This document shows positions 9,332 to 18,013 of a DNA stretch of 64,000 bases, piece after piece. Location of the stretch: assembly GCF_003253705.1 (NCBI RefSeq), contig NZ_QKYU01000005.1, positions 124,001-188,000 on the forward strand. The letters run 5' to 3'. The translations under genes were made by a program, and so were the position numbers. Position 1 is the stretch's first letter. Every line of letters begins with the position of its first letter. The notes beneath the pieces were generated by a model, which did no database searches, had not been told where the DNA came from, and saw nothing but the letters and a program-made list of their open reading frames with translations. This DNA comes from Humitalea rosea. GTDB lineage: Bacteria > Pseudomonadota > Alphaproteobacteria > Acetobacterales > Acetobacteraceae.

Positions 9332-10495
9332 ATGCGCATGGACGGGCTGATACGCCAAGGGCGCGACCTGCGGGCCGACCTTGCCCGTGGTTTTTCCCTC
9401 TGGGCGATCTTCGTGAATCACATCCCGGGCAACTGGCTCGGCTATGTCACCACCAAGAACTGGTCGCTGGCCGATGCGACCGAGGCCTTCGTGCTGCTCG
9501 CCGGCTTCGCCGCCGGCATCGCCTATGGCCGGGTCATGGACCGCCAGGGCTGGTTCTTCGCCGCCAGCCGCGTGATGGGCCGGGTCTTCACCCTTTATGT
9601 GGCGCACATCTTCCTGCTGGTCGTGTTCACCGCCCAGGTCGGCTACTCGGCCGCGGCGTTGGACAGCATGGCCTATCTGGATGAGCTGCACCTCGACCCC
9701 TTCACCGACAATGCCTACCAGGCGCTGCTGGAGGCGCTGATGCTCAGCTACCAGCCCTCCTTCCTCAACATCCTGCCGCTTTACATCGTGCTGCTGGCGA
9801 TGCTGGCGCTGGCCCTGCCGCTGCTGCGGCGGCGGTGGCTGATGCTGGGGATCTCCGCCACGGTCTATGCCGCAGCACGGCTCTGGTCGGTGAATTTCAC
9901 GGCCTGGGGCGGGGGCGGCTGGTTCTTCAATCCGCTCGCCTGGCAGTTGCTGTTCTTCTGCGGCTGCGCCATGGGCTACCGCCCGCCGGATGGCGCGCCG
10001 CTCTCGGTGCCCTGGCGGCGCTGGATCGCGGCGCTCTGCATGGTGCTGCTCGCCTTCTCCTTCTTCGCCGTGATCCTGATCTTCTTCCGCTGGGACTGGG
10101 CCGAGGCGACCCTGCCGGAGGCGCTGGCCGGCTTCATCGCCAGCATCGACAAGACCGCGCTGCATCCCATGCGCCTCGCCTGCATCCTGGCCATGGCCTA
10201 CCTCTTCGCGCATCTGGTCCCGGCCTCCGCCGCCTGGCTGCGGGCGCGCTGGGCGCAGCCCTTCGTGCTGATGGGGCAGCAGGCGCTGCCGGTGTTCTGC
10301 TGCGGCATCGCCTTGTCCTTCTTCGGGCGCCTCGCTCTCGAACGCTCCGATGCGCTGGGGATGCAGGTGGCGGTGAACCTCGTCGGGGCCGCGGGGCTGA
10401 TCGGGGTCGCGCTGCTGACGGGCTGGTATGGGGTGGAGATGCGGACCCTCCGCAAATCCTCCTTGCCGGTTCCCGTCACGACCGATAGGACGTAA
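9332..10495 (+). CDS. opgC: OpgC-family membrane acyltransferase
   Basis: This 387-residue integral membrane protein has about ten hydrophobic segments and belongs to the OpgC family, relatives of acyltransferase-3 enzymes that add succinyl groups to periplasmic glucans. The N-terminal signature is present: DLARGFSLWAIFVNHIPGN with the conserved histidine, then EAFVLLAGFAAGIAYGR. GAGGGA lies just before the ATG at 9332; a second ATG at 9338 is equally possible. It is followed after five bases by a secreted SGNH-like gene. The glucan substrate is not shown by the sequence. Confidence 0.85.
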   Translation: MRMDGLIRQGRDLRADLARGFSLWAIFVNHIPGNWLGYVTTKNWSLADATEAFVLLAGFAAGIAYGRVMDRQGWFFAASRVMGRVFTLYVAHIFLLVVFTAQVGYSAAALDSMAYLDELHLDPFTDNAYQALLEALMLSYQPSFLNILPLYIVLLAMLALALPLLRRRWLMLGISATVYAAARLWSVNFTAWGGGGWFFNPLAWQLLFFCGCAMGYRPPDGAPLSVPWRRWIAALCMVLLAFSFFAVILIFFRWDWAEATLPEALAGFIASIDKTALHPMRLACILAMAYLFAHLVPASAAWLRARWAQPFVLMGQQALPVFCCGIALSFFGRLALERSDALGMQVAVNLVGAAGLIGVALLTGWYGVEMRTLRKSSLPVPVTTDRT

Positions 10496-10500
10496 AGCCG

Positions 10501-11277
10501 ATGCGACGGCTCCCCGCTCTGCCCCTTCTGCTGCTTTCGATGCTGCTTTCGCTGCTGGGCGCCCCTGTGGCGATGGCCTCGGCGCCCGTCTGCCCCAGCC
10601 CTGACGAGTTCCTCGACAGCGGCCCGCTGCCTGCCGTCGCCGGCGCCATCGCCCATGGCCGGCTGCGGGTGCTGGCGGTCGGCTCAGCCTCCATTCTCGG
10701 CCTCGGCACCTCCCGCCCCGATGCCGCCTGGCCGGTGCGGCTGGAGGCGACGCTGGCCGAGCGGCTGCCGCAGGTGCAGGTCACCGTCGATGTGCAGGGC
10801 GGCCGCGGGCTGACCGCCGCCGACCAGTTGGCGATGATCCGCGACAGTGTGCTGCGCGCGCAGCCCGACCTCGTGATCTGGCAGGCCGCCGCGACCGAGG
10901 CGACGCGGGGGCTGGAGGTCGCCGAGATGGCCGAGACCCTGTCGCGCGGATTGTCGCGGTTGAAGGCGCGGCCGGACATCGATTCCGTGCTGATGGATTT
11001 GCAGTTCAGCCGCTTCCTGCGCGCCAACGTCAACGTCTGGCCGTATCTGGAGGCGCTGCGCTACGCCTCGGCCGCCAATGGCGCGCCGCTGTTCCGGCGC
11101 TATGATCTGATGCAGGCCTGGGCCGATGCCGGCACCGTCGATGTCGAACACGTCGATCGCGCGCATCGCACGCCGGAGGTGGACCGGCTGAACGAATGCC
11201 TCGCCCAGGCGATGGCGAGTTTCCTGATCGACGGCGCGCGCGACGCCGATCAGAACAGCCCGTCGATCCGCCCCTGA
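10501..11277 (+). CDS. Secreted SGNH/GDSL-type hydrolase, opgC partner
   Basis: This 258-residue protein has a clear signal peptide (about 1-27). The SGNH fold is suggested by a block I-like [11 protein letters not shown] (about residue 60), an asparagine-poor block near [13 protein letters not shown], and LVIWQAA (about 125). The expected C-terminal Asp-x-x-His may be [14 protein letters not shown] (about 222). The active-site serine in VGSAS fits, but the classic GDSL is not intact, so activity is uncertain. It starts five bases after opgC, and together they look like a periplasmic glucan acylation/deacylation pair. Its last 28 bases overlap the convergent fhs gene. Confidence 0.65.
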   Translation: MRRLPALPLLLLSMLLSLLGAPVAMASAPVCPSPDEFLDSGPLPAVAGAIAHGRLRVLAVGSASILGLGTSRPDAAWPVRLEATLAERLPQVQVTVDVQGGRGLTAADQLAMIRDSVLRAQPDLVIWQAAATEATRGLEVAEMAETLSRGLSRLKARPDIDSVLMDLQFSRFLRANVNVWPYLEALRYASAANGAPLFRRYDLMQAWADAGTVDVEHVDRAHRTPEVDRLNECLAQAMASFLIDGARDADQNSPSIRP

Positions 11278-12914
11278 TCGTCCAGCATGATGCGTTCGGC
11301 GGCCGGGCTGCGCGGCAGGCCGGGCATGGTCATCACATCGCCGCAGACCACCACGATGAAGCCGGCCCCCGCCGATAGCCGCACCTCGCGCACCGGCAGG
11401 ATATGGTCCTGCGGCGCGCCCAAGGCGGTGGGATCGGCGCTGAAGGAATACTGCGTCTTGGCGATGCAGACCGGCAGATGGCCGAAGCCGCCGGCGGTGA
11501 AGGCCTCCAGCCGCTTGGCGACGCTGGGGGGCAGGGAGATATCGGCGGCGCGGTAGATGCGGCGCGCGATGGTGCGGATCTTCTCCGCCAGCGGCATCGC
11601 GTCGGGGTAGAGCGGCAGATAGGGCTCGGCGCCATGCTCGATCATCCGCCGCACGGCGCGGGCGAGGTCGGCGGCCCCGGCGGCGCCATCGCCCCAATGG
11701 GTGCAGAGGATCGCCTCGGTATGCAGGGCGGCCATCGCCTCCTTCACCGCGGCGATCTCCTCCTCGGTGTCGCCGGAGAAGCGGTTCAGCGCGACCACCA
11801 CGGGCAGGCCGAAGCCGCGGCAATTCTCGACATGGCGGGCGAGGTTGGCGATCCCGCGCCGCACCGCCGCGACATCCTCGGCCGCCAGGGCGGATTTGGC
11901 GACGCCGCCATGCATCTTCAGCGCCCGCACCGTCGCGACCACGACGCAGGCGGCGGGCGAGAGTTCGGCCTGGCGGCATTTGATGTCCAGGAACTTCTCG
12001 GCACCGAGATCGGCGCCGAAGCCCGCCTCCGTCACCACCACATCCGCGAGGCGGAGTGCGAGCTTGGTCGCGATCACGCTGTTGCAGCCATGCGCGATAT
12101 TGGCGAAGGGGCCGCCATGGATCAGCGCCGGCGTGCCCTCCAGCGTCTGCACGAGGTTGGGCATCAGCGCATCGCGCAGCAGCACCGCCATGGCGCCATC
12201 GGCCTTGAGGTCGCGCGCGGTGATCAGCTTCCCCTCGCGGGTCTGGCCCACCACCATGCGGCCGAGGCGCTCCTGCAGATCGGCGAGATCGGTCGCGAGG
12301 CAGAACACCGCCATCACCTCCGACGCCACGGTGATGTCGAAGCCATCCTCCCGCGTCACGCCATTGGCCGCCCCGCCGAGCGAGCCGACGATCTGGCGCA
12401 GCGAGCGGTCGTTCATGTCCAGCGCGCGGCGCCAGGCGATCTTGCGCGTATCCAGCCCGAGCGCGTTGCCCCAGTGGATGTGGTTGTCCAGCATCGCCGC
12501 CAGCAGGTTGTTGGCGCTGGTGATGGCGTGGAAATCGCCGGTGAAATGGAGGTTGATGTCCTCCATCGGCCCGACCTGGGCGCGGCCGCCGCCGGTCGCC
12601 CCGCCCTTGACCCCGAAGCACGGCCCGAGGCTGGGCTCGCGCAGGGCGGCCATGGCGCGCATGCCGGCCGCCGCCAGCGCATCGGTGAGGCCCACGGTGG
12701 TGGTGGTCTTGCCCTCGCCGGCCGCGGTCGGGCTGATGCCGGTGACCAGCACCAGCGCGCCGCGCCGGCCGGTGTCGGGGATCAGCGCGGGGTCGATCTT
12801 CGCCTTCAGCCGGCCATAGGGCAGCAGCGCCTCATCGGGGATGCCGGCGCGGGTGGCGATCTCGGTGATCGGGCGCAGGGTCGTGGCGCGGGCGATCTCA
12901 AGGTCGGTCGTCAT
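11250..12914 (-). CDS. fhs: Formate--tetrahydrofolate ligase
   Basis: This 554-residue cytosolic enzyme makes 10-formyl-THF from formate, ATP and THF. Family marks include the N-terminal [11 protein letters not shown], the P-loop [16 protein letters not shown] (about residue 60-75), [18 protein letters not shown], and a glycine-rich [19 protein letters not shown] near the C-terminus. Length is normal. It stands alone: no folD or purU lies beside it, and the convergent upstream neighbour is the SGNH gene, overlapping by 28 bases. It may feed one-carbon units to purine and formyl-methionine synthesis or support C1 assimilation. Confidence 0.97.
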   Translation of the reverse strand: MTTDLEIARATTLRPITEIATRAGIPDEALLPYGRLKAKIDPALIPDTGRRGALVLVTGISPTAAGEGKTTTTVGLTDALAAAGMRAMAALREPSLGPCFGVKGGATGGGRAQVGPMEDINLHFTGDFHAITSANNLLAAMLDNHIHWGNALGLDTRKIAWRRALDMNDRSLRQIVGSLGGAANGVTREDGFDITVASEVMAVFCLATDLADLQERLGRMVVGQTREGKLITARDLKADGAMAVLLRDALMPNLVQTLEGTPALIHGGPFANIAHGCNSVIATKLALRLADVVVTEAGFGADLGAEKFLDIKCRQAELSPAACVVVATVRALKMHGGVAKSALAAEDVAAVRRGIANLARHVENCRGFGLPVVVALNRFSGDTEEEIAAVKEAMAALHTEAILCTHWGDGAAGAADLARAVRRMIEHGAEPYLPLYPDAMPLAEKIRTIARRIYRAADISLPPSVAKRLEAFTAGGFGHLPVCIAKTQYSFSADPTALGAPQDHILPVREVRLSAGAGFIVVVCGDVMTMPGLPRSPAAERIMLDDQGRIDGLF

Positions 12915-13013
12915 GGCTGGTCAGTCCCCCCGACTGCCGGATTACGGGGGGCGCGGCGGCGCCGCAAGACGGGGGCGCTGGCCTTGTTGGCGTGGCCGGG
13001 GCACAGGGGCGGC

Positions 13014-13172
13014 ATGGAGAGCCCCTGCAAGCAGATCTGCGTGTTGGACGCGGCCGGGCGGGTCTGCCTCGGCTGCGGACGGACGCTGGCCGAGATCGCC
13101 GCCTGGGGCACGGCGACCGAGGCCGAGCAGGCGCGGATCGCGCAGGCCGCGGCGGCGCGCCTCGCGCGCTAA
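13014..13172 (+). CDS. DUF1289 small four-cysteine protein
   Basis: This 52-residue protein begins MESPCKQICVLD and holds four cysteines in the DUF1289 pattern (SPC..IC then CLGCGRT.EI..W). The family is widespread in Proteobacteria and thought to bind a metal or Fe-S cluster, but its function is not known. The ATG is preceded by AGGGGC. The last codons and the stop lie in the first unit of a 28-base tandem repeat. Confidence 0.85.
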   Translation: MESPCKQICVLDAAGRVCLGCGRTLAEIAAWGTATEAEQARIAQAAAARLAR

Positions 13173-13237
13173 GCACTGCCTGGCGCGCCTCGCGCGCTGA
13201 GCACCGCCCGGCGCGCTTCGCGCGCTGAGCACTGCCT
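13154..13237 (+). repeat. 28-base tandem repeat, three copies, at the DUF1289 3' end
   Basis: Three consecutive units (13154-13181, 13182-13209, 13210-13237) begin GGCGCGC and end GCACTGCCT or a close variant; they differ at only a few bases. Each contains a GCGCG/CGCGC hairpin and a stop codon (TAA in copy one, TGA in two and three). Copy one holds the real end of the DUF1289 gene, so the other two look like duplications of the gene's tail. Confidence 0.85.
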
Positions 13238-13241
13238 GGGA

Positions 13242-13493
13242 TCAGGCGCGCCCGGCCGGGCCGCGGTGCCGCGCGGCAGGGGCGGCATCGGCCGCCCGCA
13301 CCACGGCGGCGAAGAGCCGCAATGCGGCAACGCCATCGCGGGGCTCGACCGCGCCCGCCTGCATCGCCCGCGCCAGATCCTCGGCATGGGCGGCCAAGGT
13401 CCAGGCGGCGCGGCGCAGAGCGTCGGCTTGCAGCTCGGGGTGCAGCTCCATGACCGGAAGAGGGTCGGTGAGCACGGTATGGCGGGTCGCCAT
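13242..13493 (-). CDS. Hypothetical small alpha-helical protein
   Basis: This 83-residue reading frame starts at an ATG preceded by AAAGGA at good spacing. The product is alanine-rich and helical (LRRAAWTLAAHAEDLARAMQ, then GVAALRLFAAVVRAADA), with no signal peptide, membrane span or cysteine. I recognise no family. It lies between the tandem repeat and the BLUF gene, on the same strand as the latter but 87 bases downstream of it. Confidence 0.45.
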   Translation of the reverse strand: MATRHTVLTDPLPVMELHPELQADALRRAAWTLAAHAEDLARAMQAGAVEPRDGVAALRLFAAVVRAADAAPAARHRGPAGRA

Positions 13494-13580
13494 GGCAATC
13501 CTTTCGGACGCCGTTCTGGCGTGGTGGGTCGGGCGCCTTTGCGGTGCCGAATTGGCTGGGACGAGTCTGCCCGGATCGGG

Positions 13581-13997
13581 TTACCGGGAGATTGACGGAC
13601 CCTCCCCGCGCGCCACCTGTTCGATCCGCTCGAACAGCGGCACGGCCGCGCCTCGCGGCGGCAATGTGAGCGTCGGGCCGATGTAGCTCAGCGGCGTGTC
13701 GGGAAAGGCGCGCGCGGTGGCCGTCACCTCCTGCAGCACCGTCACATGGGAATGGCGCGGATCGGCGCAGATCGCGGCGAAGAGCCGGTCCAGCGCCGCC
13801 GCCGGCCCCTCCAGGATCTGCGCGAAGCAGCCGTCGTTGAACAGCAGGCTGCCGGTGATCCCGGCCGCGCGGTTCCGTGCCTCGGAGGTGTGCCGCAGGC
13901 GCTCGATCTCCGCCTCGACGAACCAGGCGGGTCCGCGAAGCAGGCTGCGGCTGAAATAGGTCAGTCGGTGCAGGGTCTGAGGCAGGGTCTGGGGCAC
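13581..13997 (-). CDS. BLUF-domain blue-light photoreceptor, single domain
   Basis: This 138-residue protein is essentially one BLUF domain, which binds FAD and senses blue light. The start is a GTG preceded by AGGAGGAGC; the longer open frame upstream is Pro/Arg-rich and crosses into the hpnC-hpnD promoter region. Key residues are present: the tyrosine in LTYFSR (about residue 11), the asparagine in ARNRAAGITGSLLF (about 34), and the glutamine in CFAQILEG (about 52). About 45 residues follow the core. No output domain is fused, so it must act through a partner protein. It is divergent from the squalene genes, 196 bases apart. Confidence 0.9.
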   Translation of the reverse strand: MPQTLPQTLHRLTYFSRSLLRGPAWFVEAEIERLRHTSEARNRAAGITGSLLFNDGCFAQILEGPAAALDRLFAAICADPRHSHVTVLQEVTATARAFPDTPLSYIGPTLTLPPRGAAVPLFERIEQVARGEGPSISR

Positions 13998-14193
13998 GGG
14001 CGCTCCTCCTGAGCAGGCCTCCCCGGGGGGGCTAGGGGGCAGTTCCACGGGTCCACGCGGCCGCGGCAGGTTGCTCCGGCAAGGGTTAGCGAAAGCTTGA
14101 CGCCTTGCCCTGCGCCCTCGCCCAGGGCAGGACAGCGGCCATGCGCCGCCCCAGCCCCCGCTGTCCGCTGCCCGTGCCGATGGCCCGCCGCGC

Positions 14194-15864
14194 ATGAGCG
14201 GCGTCGCGGTGGGGCCGCCGACGCGGAGCCCTGGCAGCGAGAATTTCCCTGTCGCCTCGCTGCTGCTGTCGCGCGCGGTGCGGCCCAAAATCCTCGCCTT
14301 CTATCGCTTCGTCCGCACCGCCGATGACATCGCCGACGACCCGCTGCTGAACCCTGGGGAGAAGCTCGCGCGCCTCGCGCTGCTGGAGGCCGGGCTGGAC
14401 GATCCCGCGACGCCGCTGCCCGAACCCGCCGGGCTGCACGCCGCCGGCACCGGCGCCGCCGAGGCACGGCAGATGCTCGCCGCCTTCCGCCAGGATGCGG
14501 TGCAGGCGCGCTATGCCGACTGGCCGGCGCTGGAAGCGTATTGCGCCACCTCCGCCGTGCCGGTCGGGCGGCTGCTGCTGCGCCTGCATGGCGAGGTCGC
14601 GGGGGCGGATGCCGATGCGCTCTGCACCGCCTTGCAGATCCTGAACCATCTGCAGGATCTCGCGCAGGACCGCGCCGCGCTGGGGCGGGTCTACCTGCCG
14701 CTGGATTGGCTTGAGGCCGCGGGCGGGGAGGCCGCGTTCTTCGCCGATGCCGCCGCCCGCCGCCCGGTGCTGGATGCCGCGCTTGACCGGGTGGAGGCGG
14801 CGCTGGACATCGCCGCCGGCCTGCCGCGCCGCCTCGCCTCCCGCCGTCTGGCGCTGGAGAGCGCTGCGACGCTCGGCTGCGCCCGGCGCCTGCTGGCGCG
14901 GCTGCGCGCGGCGGACCCGGTGCTGGGCCGGGTCGCGCTGTCGCGGGCCGATACGCTGGCGGCGCTGGCTGCCTCCCCCCTGCCGCCGCGCGACGCGGCG
15001 ATCGTGCAGGCGCGGGTGGGGCGCTCCGGCTCCAGCTTCCGTGCCGGCATGGCGGTGCTGCCGGCGGGGCGGCGGCGGGGGCTGCATGCGGTCTATGCCT
15101 TCTGCCGCGCCGTCGATGACATCGCCGATGGCGCCGCGCCGCTGGCGGAGCGCCGCCGCGCGCTGGCGGGCTGGCGGGCGAAGCTCCAGGCGCCGGATTG
15201 CGCTTTGTCGCGCGAATTGGCCCTGGCCCGCCGCGCGCACGACCTGCCGGCCGCGGAATGCGTGGCGATGATCGCGGGGATGGAGGCCGATGCCGCCCCC
15301 GCACCCCGCATCGCCGATGCGCCGGCGCTGGATCTTTATTGCCGCCAGGTCGCGGGCAGCGTCGGCGCGATGGCGGTGCGGGTCTTTGGCGCGCCGGAGG
15401 CGGTGGGCTTCGGGCTGGCTCTCGGCCGCACGCTGCAACTGGTGAACATCCTGCGCGACCTGGATGAGGATGCGGCGCGGGATCGGCTCTACCTGCCGCT
15501 GTCGCTGCTGGCCGGCGCCGATGCGGCGCGGCCCGCCGCCGCGCTGCTGGCGCTGCCCTCGGTCCCGGCCGCCGCCATGGCGCTGGCGCGCGAGGCGGAG
15601 GCCGGGTTCGGCGCGGCGGATGCGACGCTGGCGGCCCTCGGCCACCCCCGCGCGCTGCTGCCGGCGCGGATCATGATGTGGGGTTATCGGCGGCTGCTGG
15701 CGCGGATGCTGGCACAGGGCTTCGCCGCCCCGCGAACCCGCCCGCGCCTGGACCGCGCCGAGAAGGCCCGCATGGCCGCCTGGGCCGCCGGCTGGCCTAT
15801 GATCCAACCGGGGATCCAACCGGGGATCCAACCGGGGGTCCAACCGGGGGGCCGACCGGGGTGA
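14194..15864 (+). CDS. Fused HpnC-HpnD presqualene/hydroxysqualene synthase
   Basis: One 556-residue frame holds two squalene/phytoene-synthase domains that are normally separate genes. Residues ~1-270 match HpnC (ENFPVAS near the start, RTADDIADD as first aspartate motif, NHLQDLAQD as second). Residues ~275-535 match HpnD (GSSFRAGM, AVDDIADG, NILRDLDEDAARDRLYLP). HpnD makes presqualene diphosphate from two farnesyl diphosphates and HpnC converts it to hydroxysqualene, so the fusion could channel the intermediate. No frameshift or stop lies between domains. The end is a four-residue repeat (IQPG) running into hpnE, with which it overlaps by four bases (GTGA). Confidence 0.9.
   Translation: MSGVAVGPPTRSPGSENFPVASLLLSRAVRPKILAFYRFVRTADDIADDPLLNPGEKLARLALLEAGLDDPATPLPEPAGLHAAGTGAAEARQMLAAFRQDAVQARYADWPALEAYCATSAVPVGRLLLRLHGEVAGADADALCTALQILNHLQDLAQDRAALGRVYLPLDWLEAAGGEAAFFADAAARRPVLDAALDRVEAALDIAAGLPRRLASRRLALESAATLGCARRLLARLRAADPVLGRVALSRADTLAALAASPLPPRDAAIVQARVGRSGSSFRAGMAVLPAGRRRGLHAVYAFCRAVDDIADGAAPLAERRRALAGWRAKLQAPDCALSRELALARRAHDLPAAECVAMIAGMEADAAPAPRIADAPALDLYCRQVAGSVGAMAVRVFGAPEAVGFGLALGRTLQLVNILRDLDEDAARDRLYLPLSLLAGADAARPAAALLALPSVPAAAMALAREAEAGFGAADATLAALGHPRALLPARIMMWGYRRLLARMLAQGFAAPRTRPRLDRAEKARMAAWAAGWPMIQPGIQPGIQPGVQPGGRPG
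15802..15861 (+). repeat. 12-base tandem repeat at the hpnC-hpnD/hpnE junction
   Basis: Five 12-base units based on ATCCAACCGGGG run from 15802 to 15861; the first three are identical and the last two diverge slightly. They code the IQPG tail of the fused synthase, supply the G-rich sequence just before the hpnE GTG, and the last base of unit five is the first base of that start codon. Confidence 0.9.
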
Positions 15865-17090
15865 CGGTCCATGTCGTCGGCGCGGGCGTCGCCGGGCTGG
15901 CGGCGGCGCTGGCCCTGGCTGGCCAGAGGGGGGCCGATGCGGGGCGCGCGGTGCGGCTGTGGGAGGCGGCCCCCGTCGCCGGGGGGCGCTGCCGGGCGCT
16001 GCCGGATGGGCGGGACAATGGCACCCATGCGCTGCTCGCCGGCAATCGGGCGGCGCTGGGGTTTTTGGGCGCGATCGGGGCGCGGGAGGCCTGGGTGGAG
16101 CCGGAGCCGGACGGGCTGCCGCTGCTCGATCTGGCCGATGGGTCGCTGCGGCGCATCGCGCTGTCCCCCTCAGGCTGGTGGCGGGCGGACCGGCGGCCGG
16201 CGGGGGGCATCTTCGCGCTGGCGCGGCTGTTCGGCCGGGGGCCGGATCGCAGCCTCGCCGAAACCTTCGCCGACCGGCCCGAGCTGCTGCGCGGCTTCGT
16301 CGAGCCGCTGGCCATCGCCGCGCTGAACACGCCGGTCGCCGAGGCCTCCACCGCCTTGCTCGGCAGCGTCGCGCGGCGGCTCGCCTGGCCCGGTGCGGCG
16401 CGGCTGCTGGTGGCGCGGGAGGGGCTGGGCCCCGGGCTGATCGCCCCCGCCTTGGCCGCGCTGGCGCAACGCCGGGTGCCGGTCGTCTTCGGGGCACGGT
16501 TGCGGGGGGTGGAGACCGAGGCCGGCCGCGCGACGCGGCTGCTCTTCGCGGGCGAACAGATCGCGCTCGGGCGCGATGACGCGGTGTTGTTCGCGCTGCC
16601 GCCGTGGGAGGCCACGCGTCTCTTGCCCGGGCTTGCGGCGCCAGGCGAGCATGCCCCCATCCTGAACCTGCACTTCGGCCATGGCGTGCCGGGGCCGGTG
16701 CGGTTCGTCGGGGTTTTGGGCGGGCTGTGCCAATGGGTGCTGTTCCGCCCGGAAGGGATCGCCGTGACCGTCAGCGCCGCCGATGCCGAAAGCGAGGAGC
16801 CGGGCGAAAGCCTCGGCCCCCGCGCCTGGGCCGAAATCCTGCGCGCGGTGGCCGCGGTCGGCATTGCCGGCGAATGGCCGATCCGCCCCCCCGCCTGCCG
16901 CGTGGTGAAGGAGCGCCGGGCCACCCCGCGCCACCGCCCCGGCCCCCGCAGCCTGCCACCCCGTCTGCCGCTCGCAAATCTGGCGCTGGCCGGGGATTGG
17001 ACCGACCCCGACCTGCCCGCGACCATTGAAGCCGCCGTGCGTAGCGGCCAGGCCGCCGCCCGCGCGCTGCCCCTGGTGTCCCGACTCTGA
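15861..17090 (+). CDS. hpnE: Hydroxysqualene dehydroxylase HpnE
   Basis: This 409-residue FAD-dependent amine-oxidase-fold enzyme reduces hydroxysqualene to squalene, the third step after HpnD and HpnC. The dinucleotide-binding motif VVGAGVAGLAAALALA is at residues 4-19. The family's GGRCRALPDGRDNGTH region follows at about 40, and a C-terminal FAD contact in LALAGDWTDPDLPATIE near 375. It starts at GTG 15861, overlapping the upstream stop by four bases, so translation is coupled. No hopene cyclase or other hpn gene is in view. Confidence 0.93.
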   Translation: MTVHVVGAGVAGLAAALALAGQRGADAGRAVRLWEAAPVAGGRCRALPDGRDNGTHALLAGNRAALGFLGAIGAREAWVEPEPDGLPLLDLADGSLRRIALSPSGWWRADRRPAGGIFALARLFGRGPDRSLAETFADRPELLRGFVEPLAIAALNTPVAEASTALLGSVARRLAWPGAARLLVAREGLGPGLIAPALAALAQRRVPVVFGARLRGVETEAGRATRLLFAGEQIALGRDDAVLFALPPWEATRLLPGLAAPGEHAPILNLHFGHGVPGPVRFVGVLGGLCQWVLFRPEGIAVTVSAADAESEEPGESLGPRAWAEILRAVAAVGIAGEWPIRPPACRVVKERRATPRHRPGPRSLPPRLPLANLALAGDWTDPDLPATIEAAVRSGQAAARALPLVSRL

Positions 17091-17094
17091 AGTG

Positions 17095-17111
17095 CGCCGC
17101 GAAGAGCGGCG
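17095..17111 (+). terminator. Possible weak terminator after hpnE
   Basis: CGCCGC (17095-17100), loop GAAGA, then GCGGCG (17106-17111), followed by AATTTC. The stem has only six pairs and the T-run is short. It is the only hairpin seen soon after the hpnE stop. Confidence 0.3.
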
Positions 17112-17287
17112 AATTTCGGGGCAGGGCACCAGGGCCGCTCCGGTTTCGAATCGTTCGGCAACCTGGGCGTGTAATTCATGCACGATAAAGTTGTATACCC
17201 CGCAATTCCGGCACTGTCAGAAAATCTTTGGCGGAAAGGGTTATGAAAGGGTTGCTGCGGTAGTGTCGGTTGTGCATTCATATCCTT

Positions 17288-17836
17288 ATGATTGCAGAGC
17301 TTGAGACCATCGTCGTATTGAGAGCGGAGGGTAGTCCTATTCGTGTCTTGCGCGAAGGTGACGCTCCGGCTCTCGCATCCCTTATGACTCCGCAGGTTGC
17401 GGCACGGCTGGCGTCCTGGCAGGCGCCGTGCTCGTCGCGGGACGTCGCGGCGCGGATCGCCTATATGCAGGACGCTGCGGCCCACGGCCGGGGCTATGGG
17501 CTGGCGGTCGTGGAACCCCATGACATGGCCATCCCCTGCGGCTGGGTGAGCGCCGAAATCCCGCGCGGCGAAAGCAATTATGCCATGCTGACCTATTGGA
17601 TAGGTGAGCAATATCAAGGTCTTGGCTTGATGCGCCGGGCGGCCCCCCGGGCGATGGCGGAATTCTTCAAAGTCCTGCGGGTGCCGGAGCTGCGGGCGGC
17701 CGTGCAACCGGACAATGTGCGGTCCATCTCCCTGCTGGAGTCACTCGGCTTCAGCCGTGTCAGCGCCGGCCAGATCTGGTGTTCGGCACGCCAGCGGCAT
17801 GAGAGCTGTTTCTACTACGGGTTGCGCCAAGCCTGA
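17288..17836 (+). CDS. GNAT-family N-acetyltransferase (RimJ/RimL-like)
   Basis: From ATG 17288 this gives 182 residues. The GNAT fold is visible in IRVLREGDAPALASLM at the start, YWIGEQYQGLGLMRRAA (acetyl-CoA loop, variant of R/QxxGxG/A) at about 100, and VQPDNVRSISLLESLGF at about 140, as in RimJ/RimL acetyltransferases that modify amino groups of proteins or small molecules. The substrate cannot be inferred. No good ribosome site precedes the ATG. The flanks (17150-17330 and 17860-17940) are clearly AT-richer than the window average, and the gene sits where an operon on the other strand is cut short, suggesting arrival by transfer. Confidence 0.85.
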   Translation: MIAELETIVVLRAEGSPIRVLREGDAPALASLMTPQVAARLASWQAPCSSRDVAARIAYMQDAAAHGRGYGLAVVEPHDMAIPCGWVSAEIPRGESNYAMLTYWIGEQYQGLGLMRRAAPRAMAEFFKVLRVPELRAAVQPDNVRSISLLESLGFSRVSAGQIWCSARQRHESCFYYGLRQA

Positions 17837-17878
17837 GGCAGACTCGTCAGAAGAGTGTGAATTTCAGAGGCAGCTATA

Positions 17879-18013
17879 TTACAGTGCCGTATCAGTCTGA
17901 TTTCTATCGAATGACGCCTCCGGGCTGACCCCATCAGAACATCGCTTCGCCACGGCCTCCTGCGGCGACAGCGCGTGCAGCCGCTGCCAGAGCCGCTCGC
18001 CGTCCAGGATCAT
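17879..18013 (-). pseudogene. 44-codon remnant coupled to the alpha/beta hydrolase gene
   Basis: An ATG at 18013 overlaps the stop of the upstream hydrolase gene (ATGA), the usual sign of a coupled downstream gene. The reading starts MILDGERLWQRLHALS, which looks like the N-terminus of a Zn-dependent hydrolase of the allantoate/ureidopropionase kind, then drifts into unlike sequence and stops after 44 codons at 17879. The break coincides with a fall in G+C. I read it as a gene truncated by insertion or deletion; the family assignment is from memory and weak. Confidence 0.4.

Noticed and set aside
11403-13013. Long plus-strand frame running into the DUF1289 gene
   Set aside because: The part before 13014 is the shadow of fhs. 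Only the last 52 codons match a known family and have their own ribosome site.
13154-13237. Short tandem array as a CRISPR
   Set aside because: The three units are directly adjacent with no unique spacers and include the end of a coding gene.
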